Part shown: piece after piece, positions 34,007 to 43,199 of the stretch
Layout of the letters: each line of letters opens with the position of its first letter
Numbering within the stretch: the first letter of the stretch is position 1
Source of the DNA: UBA1234 sp964400015
GTDB lineage: Bacteria > Bacillota > Clostridia > TANB77 > UBA1234
Reading direction: 5' to 3'
Assembly: GCA_964400015.1 (NCBI GenBank)
Contig: CAYNRR010000008.1
Span: 1 to 64,000 of the forward strand
Length of the DNA stretch: 64,000 nt
The notes under the pieces: model-generated
Database searches by the model: none
The model's input: the letters and a program-made list of their open reading frames with translations, nothing else
What the model was told of the DNA's origin: nothing
Program-made: the position numbers and the translations under genes

Positions 34007-35884
34007 ATGGAATATAATGCTGGAAAATATGATGTTATAGTAATTGGTGCTGGACATGCAGGATGCGAGGCTGCACTTGCTTCTGCACGTTTGGGCATGA
34101 AAACATGTATTTTTACAATAAATGCAGATAGTATAGCTAATATGCCTTGTAATCCTAATATCGGGGGAACTTCAAAAGGACATTTAGTAAGAGAAATAGA
34201 CGCGCTTGGTGGCGAAATGGGAAAGAATATAGATAAAACTTTTATTCAGTCAAAAATGTTGAATAGATCTAAAGGACCAGCTGTATATTCTTTAAGAGCA
34301 CAAGCAGATAGAAAAAAATATCATGAAACGATGAAACATGTACTAGAACTTCAAGAAAACTTGGATGTAAAACAAGCTGAAATTGTTGAATATATTGTTG
34401 AAAACAATGAAGTAAAAGGGGTAAAAACTCACATTGGTGCAATTTATAATGCAAAAGCTGTGATTTTATGCTCTGGTACATATCTAAAAGGAAAAATCCA
34501 TATAGGTGAAGTAAATTACGAAAGTGGGCCAGATGGCATATTCCCAGCTAGATATTTAACAGAAAGTCTTAATAAAATAGGAATAAAAACAAGAAGATTC
34601 AAGACAGGAACTCCTGCTAGGGTTAATAGAAGAAGTATTGATTTTTCAAAAATGGAAATTCAAAATGGTGATGATGAAATAGTACCTTTTTCTTTTGAAA
34701 ACAAGGATTTAAGCATTGAACAAGTACCATGCTATTTGACTTACACAAACGAAAAAACGCATGAAATAATAAGAAATAACTTATATCGTTCACCATTATT
34801 TTCTGGGGTAATAGAAGGAACAGGACCAAGATATTGTCCATCAATAGAAGATAAAGTTGTAAGATTTGCAGAAAAAGAAAGACATCAAATATTTATTGAA
34901 CCGATGGGATTAAATACAGAAGAAATGTATGTTCAAGGTATGTCAAGCAGCTTACCAGAAGACGTTCAGATTGCTATGTATAGAACAATACCAGGGCTTG
35001 AAAATGTTGAATTTACTAGACCTGCGTACGCAATAGAATATGATTGTATAGATTCAACAGAGTTAAAATTATCTTTAGAATCAAAGCTAATTAGTGGCAT
35101 ATTTTTTGCAGGACAAGTAAATGGTTCTTCTGGGTACGAAGAAGCTGCTGCACAAGGCTTAATTGCAGGTATAAATGCGGCTCAAAAAATAAAAGGAAAA
35201 GAACCACTAATACTTGATAGATCAGATGCTTATATAGGCGTACTTATTGATGATTTAGTAACAAAAGGAACTAATGAACCTTACAGAATGATGACTTCTA
35301 GAGCAGAATATAGATTGATGTTAAGACAGGACAATAGTGATAAGAGATTAACGCCTATAGGCTACAAAATAGGCTTGATTTCAAAAGAAAGATACAATAA
35401 ATTCTTGAAAAAATATGAAAATATAGAAAACGAAATAAGAAGAGTAAAGAATACAAATATAAAACCAACAGAAAAACTCAACGAAATTCTTAGAAATGCT
35501 GGCACAACTGAAGTTAACACAGGTTTTAAATTGGTTGATTTGATTAGAAGAACAGAACTAAACTATGATATGTTAGCACCAATAGATGCAGAAAGACCAG
35601 AATTAACCAAAGAAGAAAGAGAAGAAGTTAACATAGAATTAAAATATGAAGGATATATAAATCTACAATTGGAACAAATAGCAGAATTTAAAAAATTGGA
35701 AAAGAAACTTATTCCAGAAGATATTGATTATAACAAAGTACAAGGTATAAGAATTGAAGCAAGACAAAAGCTAGAAAAATTAAGACCTCATTCGATTGGA
35801 CAAGCATCAAGAATATCTGGAGTATCACCTGCTGATATAAATGTTTTGTTAATATATATGAACATGGAAAACGAAAATAATTAA
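34007..35884 (+). CDS. mnmG: tRNA uridine-34 modification enzyme MnmG (GidA)
   Basis: A 625-aa FAD- and NADH-dependent partner of MnmE. The dinucleotide-binding motif is VIVIGAGHAGCEAALASARLG in two parts (about 9-29). MPCNPNIGGTSKGHLVREID is the GidA signature, with two further signatures in GPRYCPSIEDKV and GQVNGSSGYEEAAAQGL. The C-terminal helical domain ends PADINVLLIYM. Length is normal. The RBS is GTGAGGAG. Confidence 0.97.
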   Translation: MEYNAGKYDVIVIGAGHAGCEAALASARLGMKTCIFTINADSIANMPCNPNIGGTSKGHLVREIDALGGEMGKNIDKTFIQSKMLNRSKGPAVYSLRAQADRKKYHETMKHVLELQENLDVKQAEIVEYIVENNEVKGVKTHIGAIYNAKAVILCSGTYLKGKIHIGEVNYESGPDGIFPARYLTESLNKIGIKTRRFKTGTPARVNRRSIDFSKMEIQNGDDEIVPFSFENKDLSIEQVPCYLTYTNEKTHEIIRNNLYRSPLFSGVIEGTGPRYCPSIEDKVVRFAEKERHQIFIEPMGLNTEEMYVQGMSSSLPEDVQIAMYRTIPGLENVEFTRPAYAIEYDCIDSTELKLSLESKLISGIFFAGQVNGSSGYEEAAAQGLIAGINAAQKIKGKEPLILDRSDAYIGVLIDDLVTKGTNEPYRMMTSRAEYRLMLRQDNSDKRLTPIGYKIGLISKERYNKFLKKYENIENEIRRVKNTNIKPTEKLNEILRNAGTTEVNTGFKLVDLIRRTELNYDMLAPIDAERPELTKEEREEVNIELKYEGYINLQLEQIAEFKKLEKKLIPEDIDYNKVQGIRIEARQKLEKLRPHSIGQASRISGVSPADINVLLIYMNMENENN

Positions 35885-36009
35885 AGCACAAAAATACCTT
35901 TAAAACGAATTTTAAAACTAAAAACGTATTCTTTTATGATTGAAGATAAAAATGCTTTATAAACGAAATATGAAACAAATAAAATATAAGTAAACCAAAA
36001 GGAGAAATT

Positions 36010-36714
36010 ATGGAAACTCTACTTAAAAATTTGGCAAATGAAATGAATATAAATTTAACTGATAAAATGATAGAGCAATTTTTTACATACAAAAAGATGT
36101 TACTTGAATGGAATGAAAAGATAAATTTAACAGCAATAACAGATGAAAAAGAAATAATAATAAAACATTTTATCGATTCTTTAACTATAGAAAAATATAT
36201 TCCTCAAAATGCTAAAATAATTGATGTTGGCACTGGTGCTGGTTTTCCAGGCATACCAATAAAAATAGTTAGGTCTGATGTGGAAGTAGTTCTTTTAGAT
36301 TCTTTAAATAAAAGAATAAACTTTTTGAATGAAGTTATAAGAGAATGCGATTTAAACAATATAAGCACTATACATGGTAGAGCAGAAGATGTAGCACATA
36401 ATCTTCAATATAGAGAAAAGTTTGACATAGCAACAGCACGTGCTGTTGCCAATATATCAACACTTTCAGAGTTATGTACCCCATTTCTAAAAATTAGTGG
36501 TGAATTTGTATGCATGAAAGCTGATGCTACAGAAGAAATGAAAAATGCAAAAACAGCTTTAAAAATATTAGGAATGAAAGAAATAAAAATTGATAATATT
36601 GTTTTACCAGAGATAAATGCTGAAAGAACAATTATCATATATGAAAAAGAAAAACAAACACCTAAAATATATCCTAGAAAGGCTGGAACGCCAAGTAAAA
36701 CACCATTATCATAA
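36010..36714 (+). CDS. rsmG: 16S rRNA m7G527 methyltransferase RsmG (GidB)
   Basis: A 234-aa SAM-dependent methyltransferase that modifies G527 of 16S rRNA; its loss gives low-level streptomycin resistance in other bacteria. Typical are EWNEKINLTAITDEKE, HFIDSLT, then motif I IIDVGTGAGFPGIPIKI, and GRAEDVAHN with the following TARAVAN. The C-terminus PRKAGTPSKTPL is the usual end. AAGGAGA precedes the ATG. A terminator and two parS sites separate it from parA. Confidence 0.96.
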   Translation: METLLKNLANEMNINLTDKMIEQFFTYKKMLLEWNEKINLTAITDEKEIIIKHFIDSLTIEKYIPQNAKIIDVGTGAGFPGIPIKIVRSDVEVVLLDSLNKRINFLNEVIRECDLNNISTIHGRAEDVAHNLQYREKFDIATARAVANISTLSELCTPFLKISGEFVCMKADATEEMKNAKTALKILGMKEIKIDNIVLPEINAERTIIIYEKEKQTPKIYPRKAGTPSKTPLS

Positions 36715-36721
36715 CTGATGT

Positions 36722-36737
36722 TGTTTCACGTGAAACT
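36722..36737. other. parS: parS site 2
   Basis: TGTTTCACGTGAAACT matches 15 of 16 bases of the ParB-binding consensus. It lies just after the rsmG stop. Confidence 0.85.
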
Positions 36738-36742
36738 TAAAG

Positions 36743-36773
36743 ATAAATGTATTAAAAATACATTTATTTTTTT
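36743..36773 (+). terminator. Terminator after rsmG
   Basis: ATAAATGTATT and AATACATTTAT form an 11-bp stem around a 3-nt loop, followed by seven T. Confidence 0.8.
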
Positions 36774-36847
36774 ACGCATTTTTGTATACAAAAATAAATT
36801 TTATAGATATAATATTTTTGGTAATGGAAGAAAAAATGAAAATATAA

Positions 36848-36863
36848 TGTTTCACATGAAACA
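36848..36863. other. parS: parS site 3
   Basis: TGTTTCACATGAAACA matches 15 of 16 bases of the consensus and lies 14 bp before the parA start. Confidence 0.85.
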
Positions 36864-36877
36864 AAACGGAGGTAAAA

Positions 36878-37648
36878 ATGGGAAAAATTATATCAATTGC
36901 AAATCAAAAGGGAGGAGTTGGAAAAACTACTACTTCAGTTAATATAAGTGCTTGCCTTGCCCTTGCTGGCAAGAAAGTTTTACTAATTGATGCCGATCCT
37001 CAAGGAAATGCAACAAGTGGTGTTGGTGGTAAAAAAGATGTTGAAAAGTCTACATATGACTTAATAGTTCATCAAGAAGAGTTAAAGAATGTGATACAAA
37101 CTTCTGCTGTTACAAATTTAGATTTATGTGCTTCAAACATAAATCTTGCAGGTGCAGAAGTAGAGCTTGTTTCACAAATTTCAAGAGAAACAAAATTAAA
37201 AGAAGTGCTAGAACCTGCTAAATCAGAATATGATTATATTATTATAGATTGTCCACCATCTTTAGGATTGGTAACTTTAAATGCTTTGACGGCTTCTGAT
37301 TCAGTATTGGTGCCTATTCAATGCGAATATTATGCACTAGAGGGATTAGGACAATTGATGAGCACTATTGATTTAGTACAAAGACATCTTAATAAAAAAC
37401 TTGATATTGAAGGTGTTGTACTTACAATGTATGATGCTAGAACAAATCTTTCAAGACAAGTAATTGAAGAAGTTAAAAAATACTTTAAAAACAAAGTATA
37501 TAAAACAATTATACCTAGAAACGTTAAACTTAGTGAAGCTCCAAGTTATGGACTTCCTATAAATATGTATGATAAAAAATCAGAGGGGGCCAGAGCATAT
37601 ACAGCTCTTGCAAATGAAATTATAAGACAAAATAAAATAAGAAATTAA
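36878..37648 (+). CDS. parA: Chromosome partitioning ATPase ParA/Soj
   Basis: A 256-aa deviant Walker ATPase that moves or senses ParB-parS complexes and, in Bacillus, also controls DnaA. The deviant P-loop is IANQKGGVGKTTTSVNISA (7-25), and Walker B and A' are IDADPQGNATSG and YIIIDCPPSLG. It is short, without an N-terminal HTH, so it belongs to the chromosomal Soj type. Eleven bp separate it from parB. Confidence 0.96.
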   Translation: MGKIISIANQKGGVGKTTTSVNISACLALAGKKVLLIDADPQGNATSGVGGKKDVEKSTYDLIVHQEELKNVIQTSAVTNLDLCASNINLAGAEVELVSQISRETKLKEVLEPAKSEYDYIIIDCPPSLGLVTLNALTASDSVLVPIQCEYYALEGLGQLMSTIDLVQRHLNKKLDIEGVVLTMYDARTNLSRQVIEEVKKYFKNKVYKTIIPRNVKLSEAPSYGLPINMYDKKSEGARAYTALANEIIRQNKIRN

Positions 37649-37659
37649 GGAGGTAAATC

Positions 37660-38544
37660 ATGGCTTTAGGTAAGAGTGGACTTGGAAAAGGCTTAGACGC
37701 TTTATTTCCATCAAATGTAGATGTTGATTCGTTAGGTGGTATTCCTTCAACAAATAATGAAAAAATTGTAGAAATGAAAATTACAGAAATAGAACCAGAT
37801 ACTAATCAACCAAGAAAAAAATTTAATGAAGAAAAATTGGTAGAACTTGCAGATTCTATAAAAGAACATGGTGTTTTACAACCAATTATAGTTGCTAAAA
37901 AAGATGATTATTATCAAATAATAGCAGGTGAAAGAAGATGGAGAGCTTCTAAAATAGCAGGATTAAAAACAATTCCTACAATAGTAAGAGATTATGATGA
38001 AAAGAAAATTAGAGAAGTTTCTTTGATTGAAAATATACAAAGAGAAAATTTAAATCCGATAGAAACAGCACAAGCTATAAAAGAATTGATGGAAGAACAT
38101 AATTTAACACAAGAACAATTGGCTAAAACACTTGGAAAAAGTAGAAGTGCAATAGCAAACACGGTTAGAATATTAAACTTAGATGAAAGAGTAATTGAGC
38201 TAGTAAATGAAGGCAAATTAACTGAAGGACATGCAAGAAGTTTAGTAGCAATTTCTAATCAACAAAAACAATATAAATTGGCAATGGATATTGTTAATTT
38301 AGATATGAGCGTTAGAGACGCTGAAACATTGGTAAAAGAAGAAAAAAACAATAAAGACAAGAGCCAAAAGAAAAATACTTCAGAAAAACTAGAAATAATT
38401 TATAAAGATTTTGAAAATAGATTAAAAAATTCTTTAGGAACTAAAGTAGCGTTTAGACCTCAAACAAAATCAAAAGGTAAAATAATAATTGAATACTTTA
38501 ATTCTGATGAATTAGAAAGACTATTAGAAAAATTTGAAAAATAG
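37660..38544 (+). CDS. parB: Chromosome partitioning protein ParB/Spo0J
   Basis: A 294-aa parS-binding CTP-switch clamp. It starts KSGLGKGLDALF. The N-terminal CTP-binding domain contains LQPIIVAKKDDYYQIIAGERRWRAS (box I/II, split here by family: GERRWRA near 91). The central HTH has LTQEQLAKTLGKSRSAIANTVR. The C-terminal dimer domain is preceded by a Lys/Asn linker. Four parS-like sites lie in this window. Confidence 0.96.
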   Translation: MALGKSGLGKGLDALFPSNVDVDSLGGIPSTNNEKIVEMKITEIEPDTNQPRKKFNEEKLVELADSIKEHGVLQPIIVAKKDDYYQIIAGERRWRASKIAGLKTIPTIVRDYDEKKIREVSLIENIQRENLNPIETAQAIKELMEEHNLTQEQLAKTLGKSRSAIANTVRILNLDERVIELVNEGKLTEGHARSLVAISNQQKQYKLAMDIVNLDMSVRDAETLVKEEKNNKDKSQKKNTSEKLEIIYKDFENRLKNSLGTKVAFRPQTKSKGKIIIEYFNSDELERLLEKFEK

Positions 38545-38576
38545 ATTATAAAAAAGCATAGCAAGGGGATGGTAAT

Positions 38577-39119
38577 TTGAAAATATTATTAGAATCAAAA
38601 GAATTGCTTATTCTTACAATTGCAGTATTTGCAATGCTTTTAATAAATTTTACACTATTGATATACAATATGAATACGACAAGAATGTTGAAAAAGAAAT
38701 ATAATGAATTTATGACTCGTTTGGGAAAAGGCGAGGACATAACAGATATGCTAAGTAAATATATTCAAGATGTAATAAATGTAAGTGAAGAAAATCAAAA
38801 TTTAAAGAAATATTGCAAAGAATTAGAAAAAAATATGAATAAGTGCATTCAAAAAGTTGGAATGGTAAGATACAATCCATATCAACATACAGGAAGCGAT
38901 TTGTGTTTTGCGTTGGCACTACTTGATTTTGAAGATAACGGAGTAGTTATAAATGGAATTTATTCGCGTGATAACACTACAAATACATATGCTAAACCAA
39001 TAGAACGAGGCACTTCAAAATACACCTTAGTCAAGGAAGAAGAAGAAGCTTTGAATATTGCAAAGCAAAGTGGATATAAATATTTTATGACAGTTAATAG
39101 TGAAAACACAAAAAAATAA
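38577..39119 (+). CDS. DUF4446 family membrane-anchored protein
   Basis: A 180-aa protein with one N-terminal membrane helix (about 10-32), a charged coiled region (40-100), and a C-terminal domain with VGMVRYNPYQHTGSDLCFAL and LLDFEDNGVVINGIYSR. That motif set is diagnostic of DUF4446, often found just after parB in Firmicutes. Function is unknown. The start is TTG 38577 after AAGGGGATGG. It is transcribed with parB. Confidence 0.85.
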   Translation: MKILLESKELLILTIAVFAMLLINFTLLIYNMNTTRMLKKKYNEFMTRLGKGEDITDMLSKYIQDVINVSEENQNLKKYCKELEKNMNKCIQKVGMVRYNPYQHTGSDLCFALALLDFEDNGVVINGIYSRDNTTNTYAKPIERGTSKYTLVKEEEEALNIAKQSGYKYFMTVNSENTKK

Positions 39120-39161
39120 GTATGAAATTGAAAGTGAGTGAGTATACTGAAGATAAATTTT

Positions 39162-39875
39162 TTGAATAAGAAACATCTGTTATTTATTATAATAGCGATA
39201 ATAGTGGTGATGATATTTTGTGTGGTATATTTTTGGAATAAGAAAAATAAAGATAGTGAGAATACAGAAGTTATCAGATTCACAAATGTATATGCAAATA
39301 CCTCTACATCATCGATCAAAGGATATGAAGATGGCGTAGAAGAATTTTTAAAATTGGCAAAAGAAAACTTGATTGAGTTTGAATCGGAACTTGAAGAAAA
39401 TTGTTATAATATTACACCTGATTTTGTAAAAGAAAATTCAGATTATAAAATCTTCAAATTCAATGATACAGCAGAAACATATATTGTTTATGAAAAAAAT
39501 ATATACAAAATAGGAAATAACAAAAGAGAAAGGGGAACAACAAGTTTTGGACTTGCAGATATAAACAATGATGGAATATTAGAACTTTTCTATACGTATA
39601 TGTGGAAAGTATCAGGTGTTTCACGTACTAATGTATCATACTTCGATCCGATAACTAAAAAAGAAGTAGGTATAAATGAAAACTATGTTGAAAATAGTGC
39701 AGTTTTAATCAAAAAAGACAATGACCTAGTAATATATGATGGAACAATATCAAATGAAAAAGATTATACAAATTTCAATGTGACTTCAAGATCAGAAAAT
39801 GGAATCTTAATAAATGATAAGGGGACAGTAAAAGTTATAAAGCGATTTATGTTTGATGAAATTTTTCCTGAATAA
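39162..39875 (+). CDS. Membrane-anchored protein of unknown function
   Basis: About 237 aa from TTG 39162 (MNKKHLLFIIIAII...), or 245 aa from GTG 39138; neither has a convincing Shine-Dalgarno. One N-terminal membrane helix precedes an extracellular domain. A DINNDGILELFYTYMW segment resembles FG-GAP or calcium-loop repeats, as in some lipoprotein-like surface proteins, but there is no lipobox Cys. It is downstream of the DUF4446 gene in the same orientation. Confidence 0.6.
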   Translation: MNKKHLLFIIIAIIVVMIFCVVYFWNKKNKDSENTEVIRFTNVYANTSTSSIKGYEDGVEEFLKLAKENLIEFESELEENCYNITPDFVKENSDYKIFKFNDTAETYIVYEKNIYKIGNNKRERGTTSFGLADINNDGILELFYTYMWKVSGVSRTNVSYFDPITKKEVGINENYVENSAVLIKKDNDLVIYDGTISNEKDYTNFNVTSRSENGILINDKGTVKVIKRFMFDEIFPE

Positions 39876-39891
39876 AATTTTAATAATACTG

Positions 39892-39920
39892 TTGACAAGA
39901 AATATTTTAGATGTTAATAT
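39892..39920 (+). promoter_or_regulatory. Promoter of the tRNA-Ser pair
   Basis: TTGACA (39892-39897), a 17-base spacer and TAATAT (39915-39920), 28 bp before the first tRNA. Confidence 0.85.
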
Positions 39921-39948
39921 ATTTCTTGTCGACAGCGATAGGTCACAT

Positions 39949-40039
<91 letters not shown>

Positions 40040-40047
40040 AACAATTT

Positions 40048-40139
40048 GGAGACATACCCAAGCCGGTCGAAGGGGACAGTTTGCTAAACTGTTAGGGTTC
40101 GCAAGGGCCGCGAGAGTTCGAATCTCTCTGTCTCCGCCA
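40048..40139 (+). tRNA. tRNA-Ser (anticodon GCT), CCA encoded
   Basis: Acceptor GGAGACA pairs with TGTCTCC. The anticodon loop is TTGCTAA, with a long variable arm and T-arm GAGAGTTCGAATCTCTC. Only 8 bp separate it from the tRNA-Ser(TGA). Confidence 0.96.
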
Positions 40140-40140
40140 A

Positions 40141-40170
40141 AAGGACAACTTTGGGTTGTCTTTTTTTTTA
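40141..40170 (+). terminator. Terminator of the tRNA-Ser operon
   Basis: GACAAC and GTTGTC form a stem around TTTGG, followed by a run of nine T. Confidence 0.85.
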
Positions 40171-40276
40171 TGCTCAAAAATACGGAAATCTAGTCATAAG
40201 TAAGTTTTTAAGACTTGATATAAAATAAAAATGATGTATAATGAGGTATGAAAAAATACAGTTGGAGGGGAGTTTT

Positions 40277-40852
40277 ATGAAAATAATTTTGGCTTCAAAA
40301 TCGCCTAGAAGAAAGGAATTACTATCATATATAACTAATAAATTTGAAGTGGTTGTAAGTGCGGCAGATGAAATTGTAGACAATACGTTAACACCAGAAG
40401 AGCAAGTAAAAGAGATAGCATTGCAAAAGGCAAATGATGTAGCTTCAAAATATGATGAAGATTGCATTATCATTGGAAGTGACACAATAGTTGTGTGTAA
40501 AGACAATGAAATATTAGGCAAACCTAAAAATGAAGAAGACGCAAAAAGAATGCTAAGAAAATTGTCAGGAGATGTACATCAAGTAATGACAGGATTGGCA
40601 ATTATAATAAAAAACGGAAACACTGTAAACACAGATGTAAGCGTTGATATAGCTGATGTTTACGTGAATGAATTATCAGAAGAAGAAATACAATCATGGC
40701 TTGACACAGGCAATGCTTGGGATAAAGCAGGGGCATATGCAATCCAGCAAGAATTTGCAGTACATATAAACAAAATAAATGGAAGTTATGCAACAGTTAT
40801 GGGATTACCAATACACAAAGTTTATCAAGTAATAAAAAATTATTTAAAATAA
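40277..40852 (+). CDS. maf: Maf-like nucleotide pyrophosphatase
   Basis: A 191-aa house-cleaning enzyme that hydrolyses dTTP/UTP or modified NTPs. The motif LASKSPRRKELL (5-16) binds phosphate, IIGSDTIVV supplies the general base Asp, and GAYAIQ is typical of the YhdE branch. I start at ATG 40277, with TTGGAGGGG upstream, rather than at the in-frame ATG 40241, which would put that RBS inside the gene. In Bacillus, maf sits near division genes; here it lies 15 bp from a hydrolase gene. Confidence 0.93.
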   Translation: MKIILASKSPRRKELLSYITNKFEVVVSAADEIVDNTLTPEEQVKEIALQKANDVASKYDEDCIIIGSDTIVVCKDNEILGKPKNEEDAKRMLRKLSGDVHQVMTGLAIIIKNGNTVNTDVSVDIADVYVNELSEEEIQSWLDTGNAWDKAGAYAIQQEFAVHINKINGSYATVMGLPIHKVYQVIKNYLK

Positions 40853-40867
40853 ACGGAGGATTTACAA

Positions 40868-41827
40868 ATGAAAAAGAAAAGAAAAAACACGAAGTCGAAT
40901 CAAAGAATCATTGAAATCATTCTTTCAGTAGTTATTATCGTTGCTTTAATTTATTTTGAACCTCTTTTGTCGTCTGATGTTCCAGATGATGTGACTATAC
41001 CATTTGAAACAAATCAAACGACAGCAACGGATAAACTTGAAAGTATGCCAACTATTCAAAATGGCGAATTAAAAGTTTATCTATTTGATGTTGGACAAGC
41101 TGATTGTATATTGGTATCATGCAATGATTCTTATATGATGATAGATGCTGGAAATAACCCAGATGGCAAGCTTATAGTCAAACAGTTAAACGAAATGGGA
41201 ATAACTCGTCTGGATTATTTGGTGGGCACACACACACATGAAGATCATATAGGTGGACTTGATAATGTAATCGAAAACTTTGATATAGGTGTGCTATACA
41301 TGCCAGATGTTACTTACAGTTCAGCAACATACAGAGATGTCGTAGAAGCTGCAGAAAGTAAAAACGTAGAAAAAATTGCACCAGAGATAGGATATGTATT
41401 TTATCTAGGTGATGCAAAATGCGAGATAATGGGAATTGACAATGAAGATAAGGACCCTAACATTAACTCAATCATAATCGAAGTGACATATGGAAACAAC
41501 AAATTTCTATTTACTGGTGATGCAGAAATCGAAAACGAAGAAAGACGTTTATGGAACGATGTAGATGTCTTAAAAGTAGCACATCATGGTTCAAGCACAA
41601 GTTCTTCAGAAGACTTTATGGAACAAGTAAAACCTGAAATAGCACTTATTTCAGTTGGTACAGATAATTCGTATGGTCATCCACACAAAGAAGTAATGGA
41701 ACTTCTAGAATCGTATGATCTAGAAATATACAGAACAGATCTTTTAGGAACAATCGTAGTCACCAGCAATGGTAGCGAATGCACAGTAGAAACATTTGAA
41801 TCAATTGATTTAGATGGTAACAAATAA
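40868..41827 (+). CDS. Exported MBL-fold hydrolase (ComEC C-terminal-like)
   Basis: A 319-aa protein with a cationic start and one membrane helix (about 16-34), then a metallo-beta-lactamase domain. YLFDVGQADCILV is followed by the metal motif GTHTHEDHIGGLDN (near 117-130), LFTGDAE and KVAHHGSSTSSS. This pattern matches the stand-alone hydrolases related to the ComEC/Rec2 C-terminal domain. It probably acts outside the membrane on a nucleic acid or phospho-substrate. It is co-transcribed with maf and ends at a bidirectional terminator. Confidence 0.85.
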   Translation: MKKKRKNTKSNQRIIEIILSVVIIVALIYFEPLLSSDVPDDVTIPFETNQTTATDKLESMPTIQNGELKVYLFDVGQADCILVSCNDSYMMIDAGNNPDGKLIVKQLNEMGITRLDYLVGTHTHEDHIGGLDNVIENFDIGVLYMPDVTYSSATYRDVVEAAESKNVEKIAPEIGYVFYLGDAKCEIMGIDNEDKDPNINSIIIEVTYGNNKFLFTGDAEIENEERRLWNDVDVLKVAHHGSSTSSSEDFMEQVKPEIALISVGTDNSYGHPHKEVMELLESYDLEIYRTDLLGTIVVTSNGSECTVETFESIDLDGNK

Positions 41828-41834
41828 AAAAAGA

Positions 41835-41868
41835 GCCAATGGGTTGAAAAATCCATTGGCATTTTTTT
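41835..41868. terminator. Bidirectional terminator
   Basis: GCCAATGG and CCATTGGC form a perfect stem with a 10-nt loop and are flanked by A-runs and T-runs. It separates the hydrolase and the SLH gene, which converge. Confidence 0.92.
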
Positions 41869-41870
41869 AT

Positions 41871-42977
41871 CTATTTTAAATCACCAGAATTACTATTCAA
41901 ACTATTTGTTTCAATTTGTTTTAATAGCTTATAACATAGTTCAGCAGCTTCTCCACGAGTTGTTGTTCTACCTGTATTTATCGCGTTATTTGAATCACCT
42001 TGAATTATTTTGTATGCTGTAAGATTAGAAATAGCTTTTAAAGCCCAAGAAGGAATATTATCTGCATCAGTGTAATTCAATCTACTGCTAGTGTTTGAAG
42101 AATTTGTTTTCATTAGCAAAGCATTATTTATCATCACAAAAGCTTCACCTCTAGTAATCAAATCATTAGGATGGAAATAGATAGTTCCACTATCAGATAC
42201 ACCACTTATAATTTTCATGTTGTATGCTAAAGTTACCTTTTCTAATAACCAGCTTGGCATATCTTTTTCATCAGCAAACTTGATTTCCATATTTTCGCCA
42301 GAATAATCAGTATCGTTAGCATCAACTATTGATAAAACAAACAATAAAAATTCAGCACGTGTCATATCCTTATCAGGACAAAAATAAAAATCATCATTTA
42401 TTTCTTCACCAATAATCATGCCACGAGCAGCTAAATGAGAAGCAGAAAAGTTAGCCCAATGATCTTGCATATCTTCATAGTAAAAAGGAATTATAGGTTC
42501 TGAAACGCCTCTTACTGTAATAGAAATAGTACCAACATTAGAATATAAATCACCAGATTCTAATCTAAAAGTAAACGTATCAGTACCTGTGAAATCCATA
42601 ACAGGTTGGTATGTGAATAAAGGTTCACTTATTGTTTCTTGTGAAACAATACCATGAGAAGGTTCTGTAACTACAACAAAATTGAAAGTTTCATCACCAG
42701 AAACAATTGCTTCAAAAGCAGCTTCTAAAGAATCATTTTTATCAATAGTAAAATCTGAATCTACAGCAGTACTGTCTAACACATTTGAAAAACTATTATC
42801 AATATCTCCACTAATTGAATCTCCGCTTAATGTAGGCTCTTCAGTTGAAACATCACCACTAGTTATAGTATCACCAGAAACATCTCCTGATGGCAATTGA
42901 CTAGTAGCTAATGCAAAACTAGAACCAAGAATTATAAATAGCGAAGTAATCACTAAAAATTTTTTCTTGAAATTCAT
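41871..42977 (-). CDS. S-layer homology (SLH) domain surface protein
   Basis: A 368-aa exported protein. It has a signal peptide (1-24, ending ALA), a low-complexity stretch rich in SGD triplets (28-60), and a cadherin-like/Ig domain with TFNFVVVTEPSHGIV and FTGTDTFTFRL (about 90-155). Three SLH motifs follow (about 170-355): DHWANFSASHLAARGMI, MPSWLLEKVTLAYNMKII and IPSWALKAISNLTAYKII, each followed by a TRAE- or TRGE-type segment. SLH domains bind pyruvylated secondary cell-wall polymer. The RBS is TGGAGG. Its role may be envelope anchoring; the partner is unknown. Confidence 0.88.
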   Translation of the reverse strand: MNFKKKFLVITSLFIILGSSFALATSQLPSGDVSGDTITSGDVSTEEPTLSGDSISGDIDNSFSNVLDSTAVDSDFTIDKNDSLEAAFEAIVSGDETFNFVVVTEPSHGIVSQETISEPLFTYQPVMDFTGTDTFTFRLESGDLYSNVGTISITVRGVSEPIIPFYYEDMQDHWANFSASHLAARGMIIGEEINDDFYFCPDKDMTRAEFLLFVLSIVDANDTDYSGENMEIKFADEKDMPSWLLEKVTLAYNMKIISGVSDSGTIYFHPNDLITRGEAFVMINNALLMKTNSSNTSSRLNYTDADNIPSWALKAISNLTAYKIIQGDSNNAINTGRTTTRGEAAELCYKLLKQIETNSLNSNSGDLK

Positions 42978-43132
42978 AAAAATACCTCCATAAAATATTT
43001 AAATATTTTGTGTCACTAGTATTGTTGACGTTTCATAACTTAAATATAACAGACAAAATATGGTAAAATCATTCTAAAAAATGTAAAAACAAGGTAAAAA
43101 ATAGAAAATAATACTAAAATTTGCATAAAAAT

Positions 43133-43161
43133 TTGACAAGAGTGAAAAATAGTAGTAGAAT
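43133..43161 (+). promoter_or_regulatory. Promoter of the 3D-domain gene
   Basis: TTGACA (43133-43138), a 17-base spacer and TAGAAT (43156-43161), 38 bp before the ATG. Confidence 0.85.
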
Positions 43162-43199
43162 GCGATACGTTCGACGTTATATCAAGGAAGGAGTATTTA

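Noticed and set aside
39616..39630. GGTGTTTCACGTACTA as a parS site
   Set aside because: Only the left half matches; the right half of the palindrome is absent and it lies inside a coding region.
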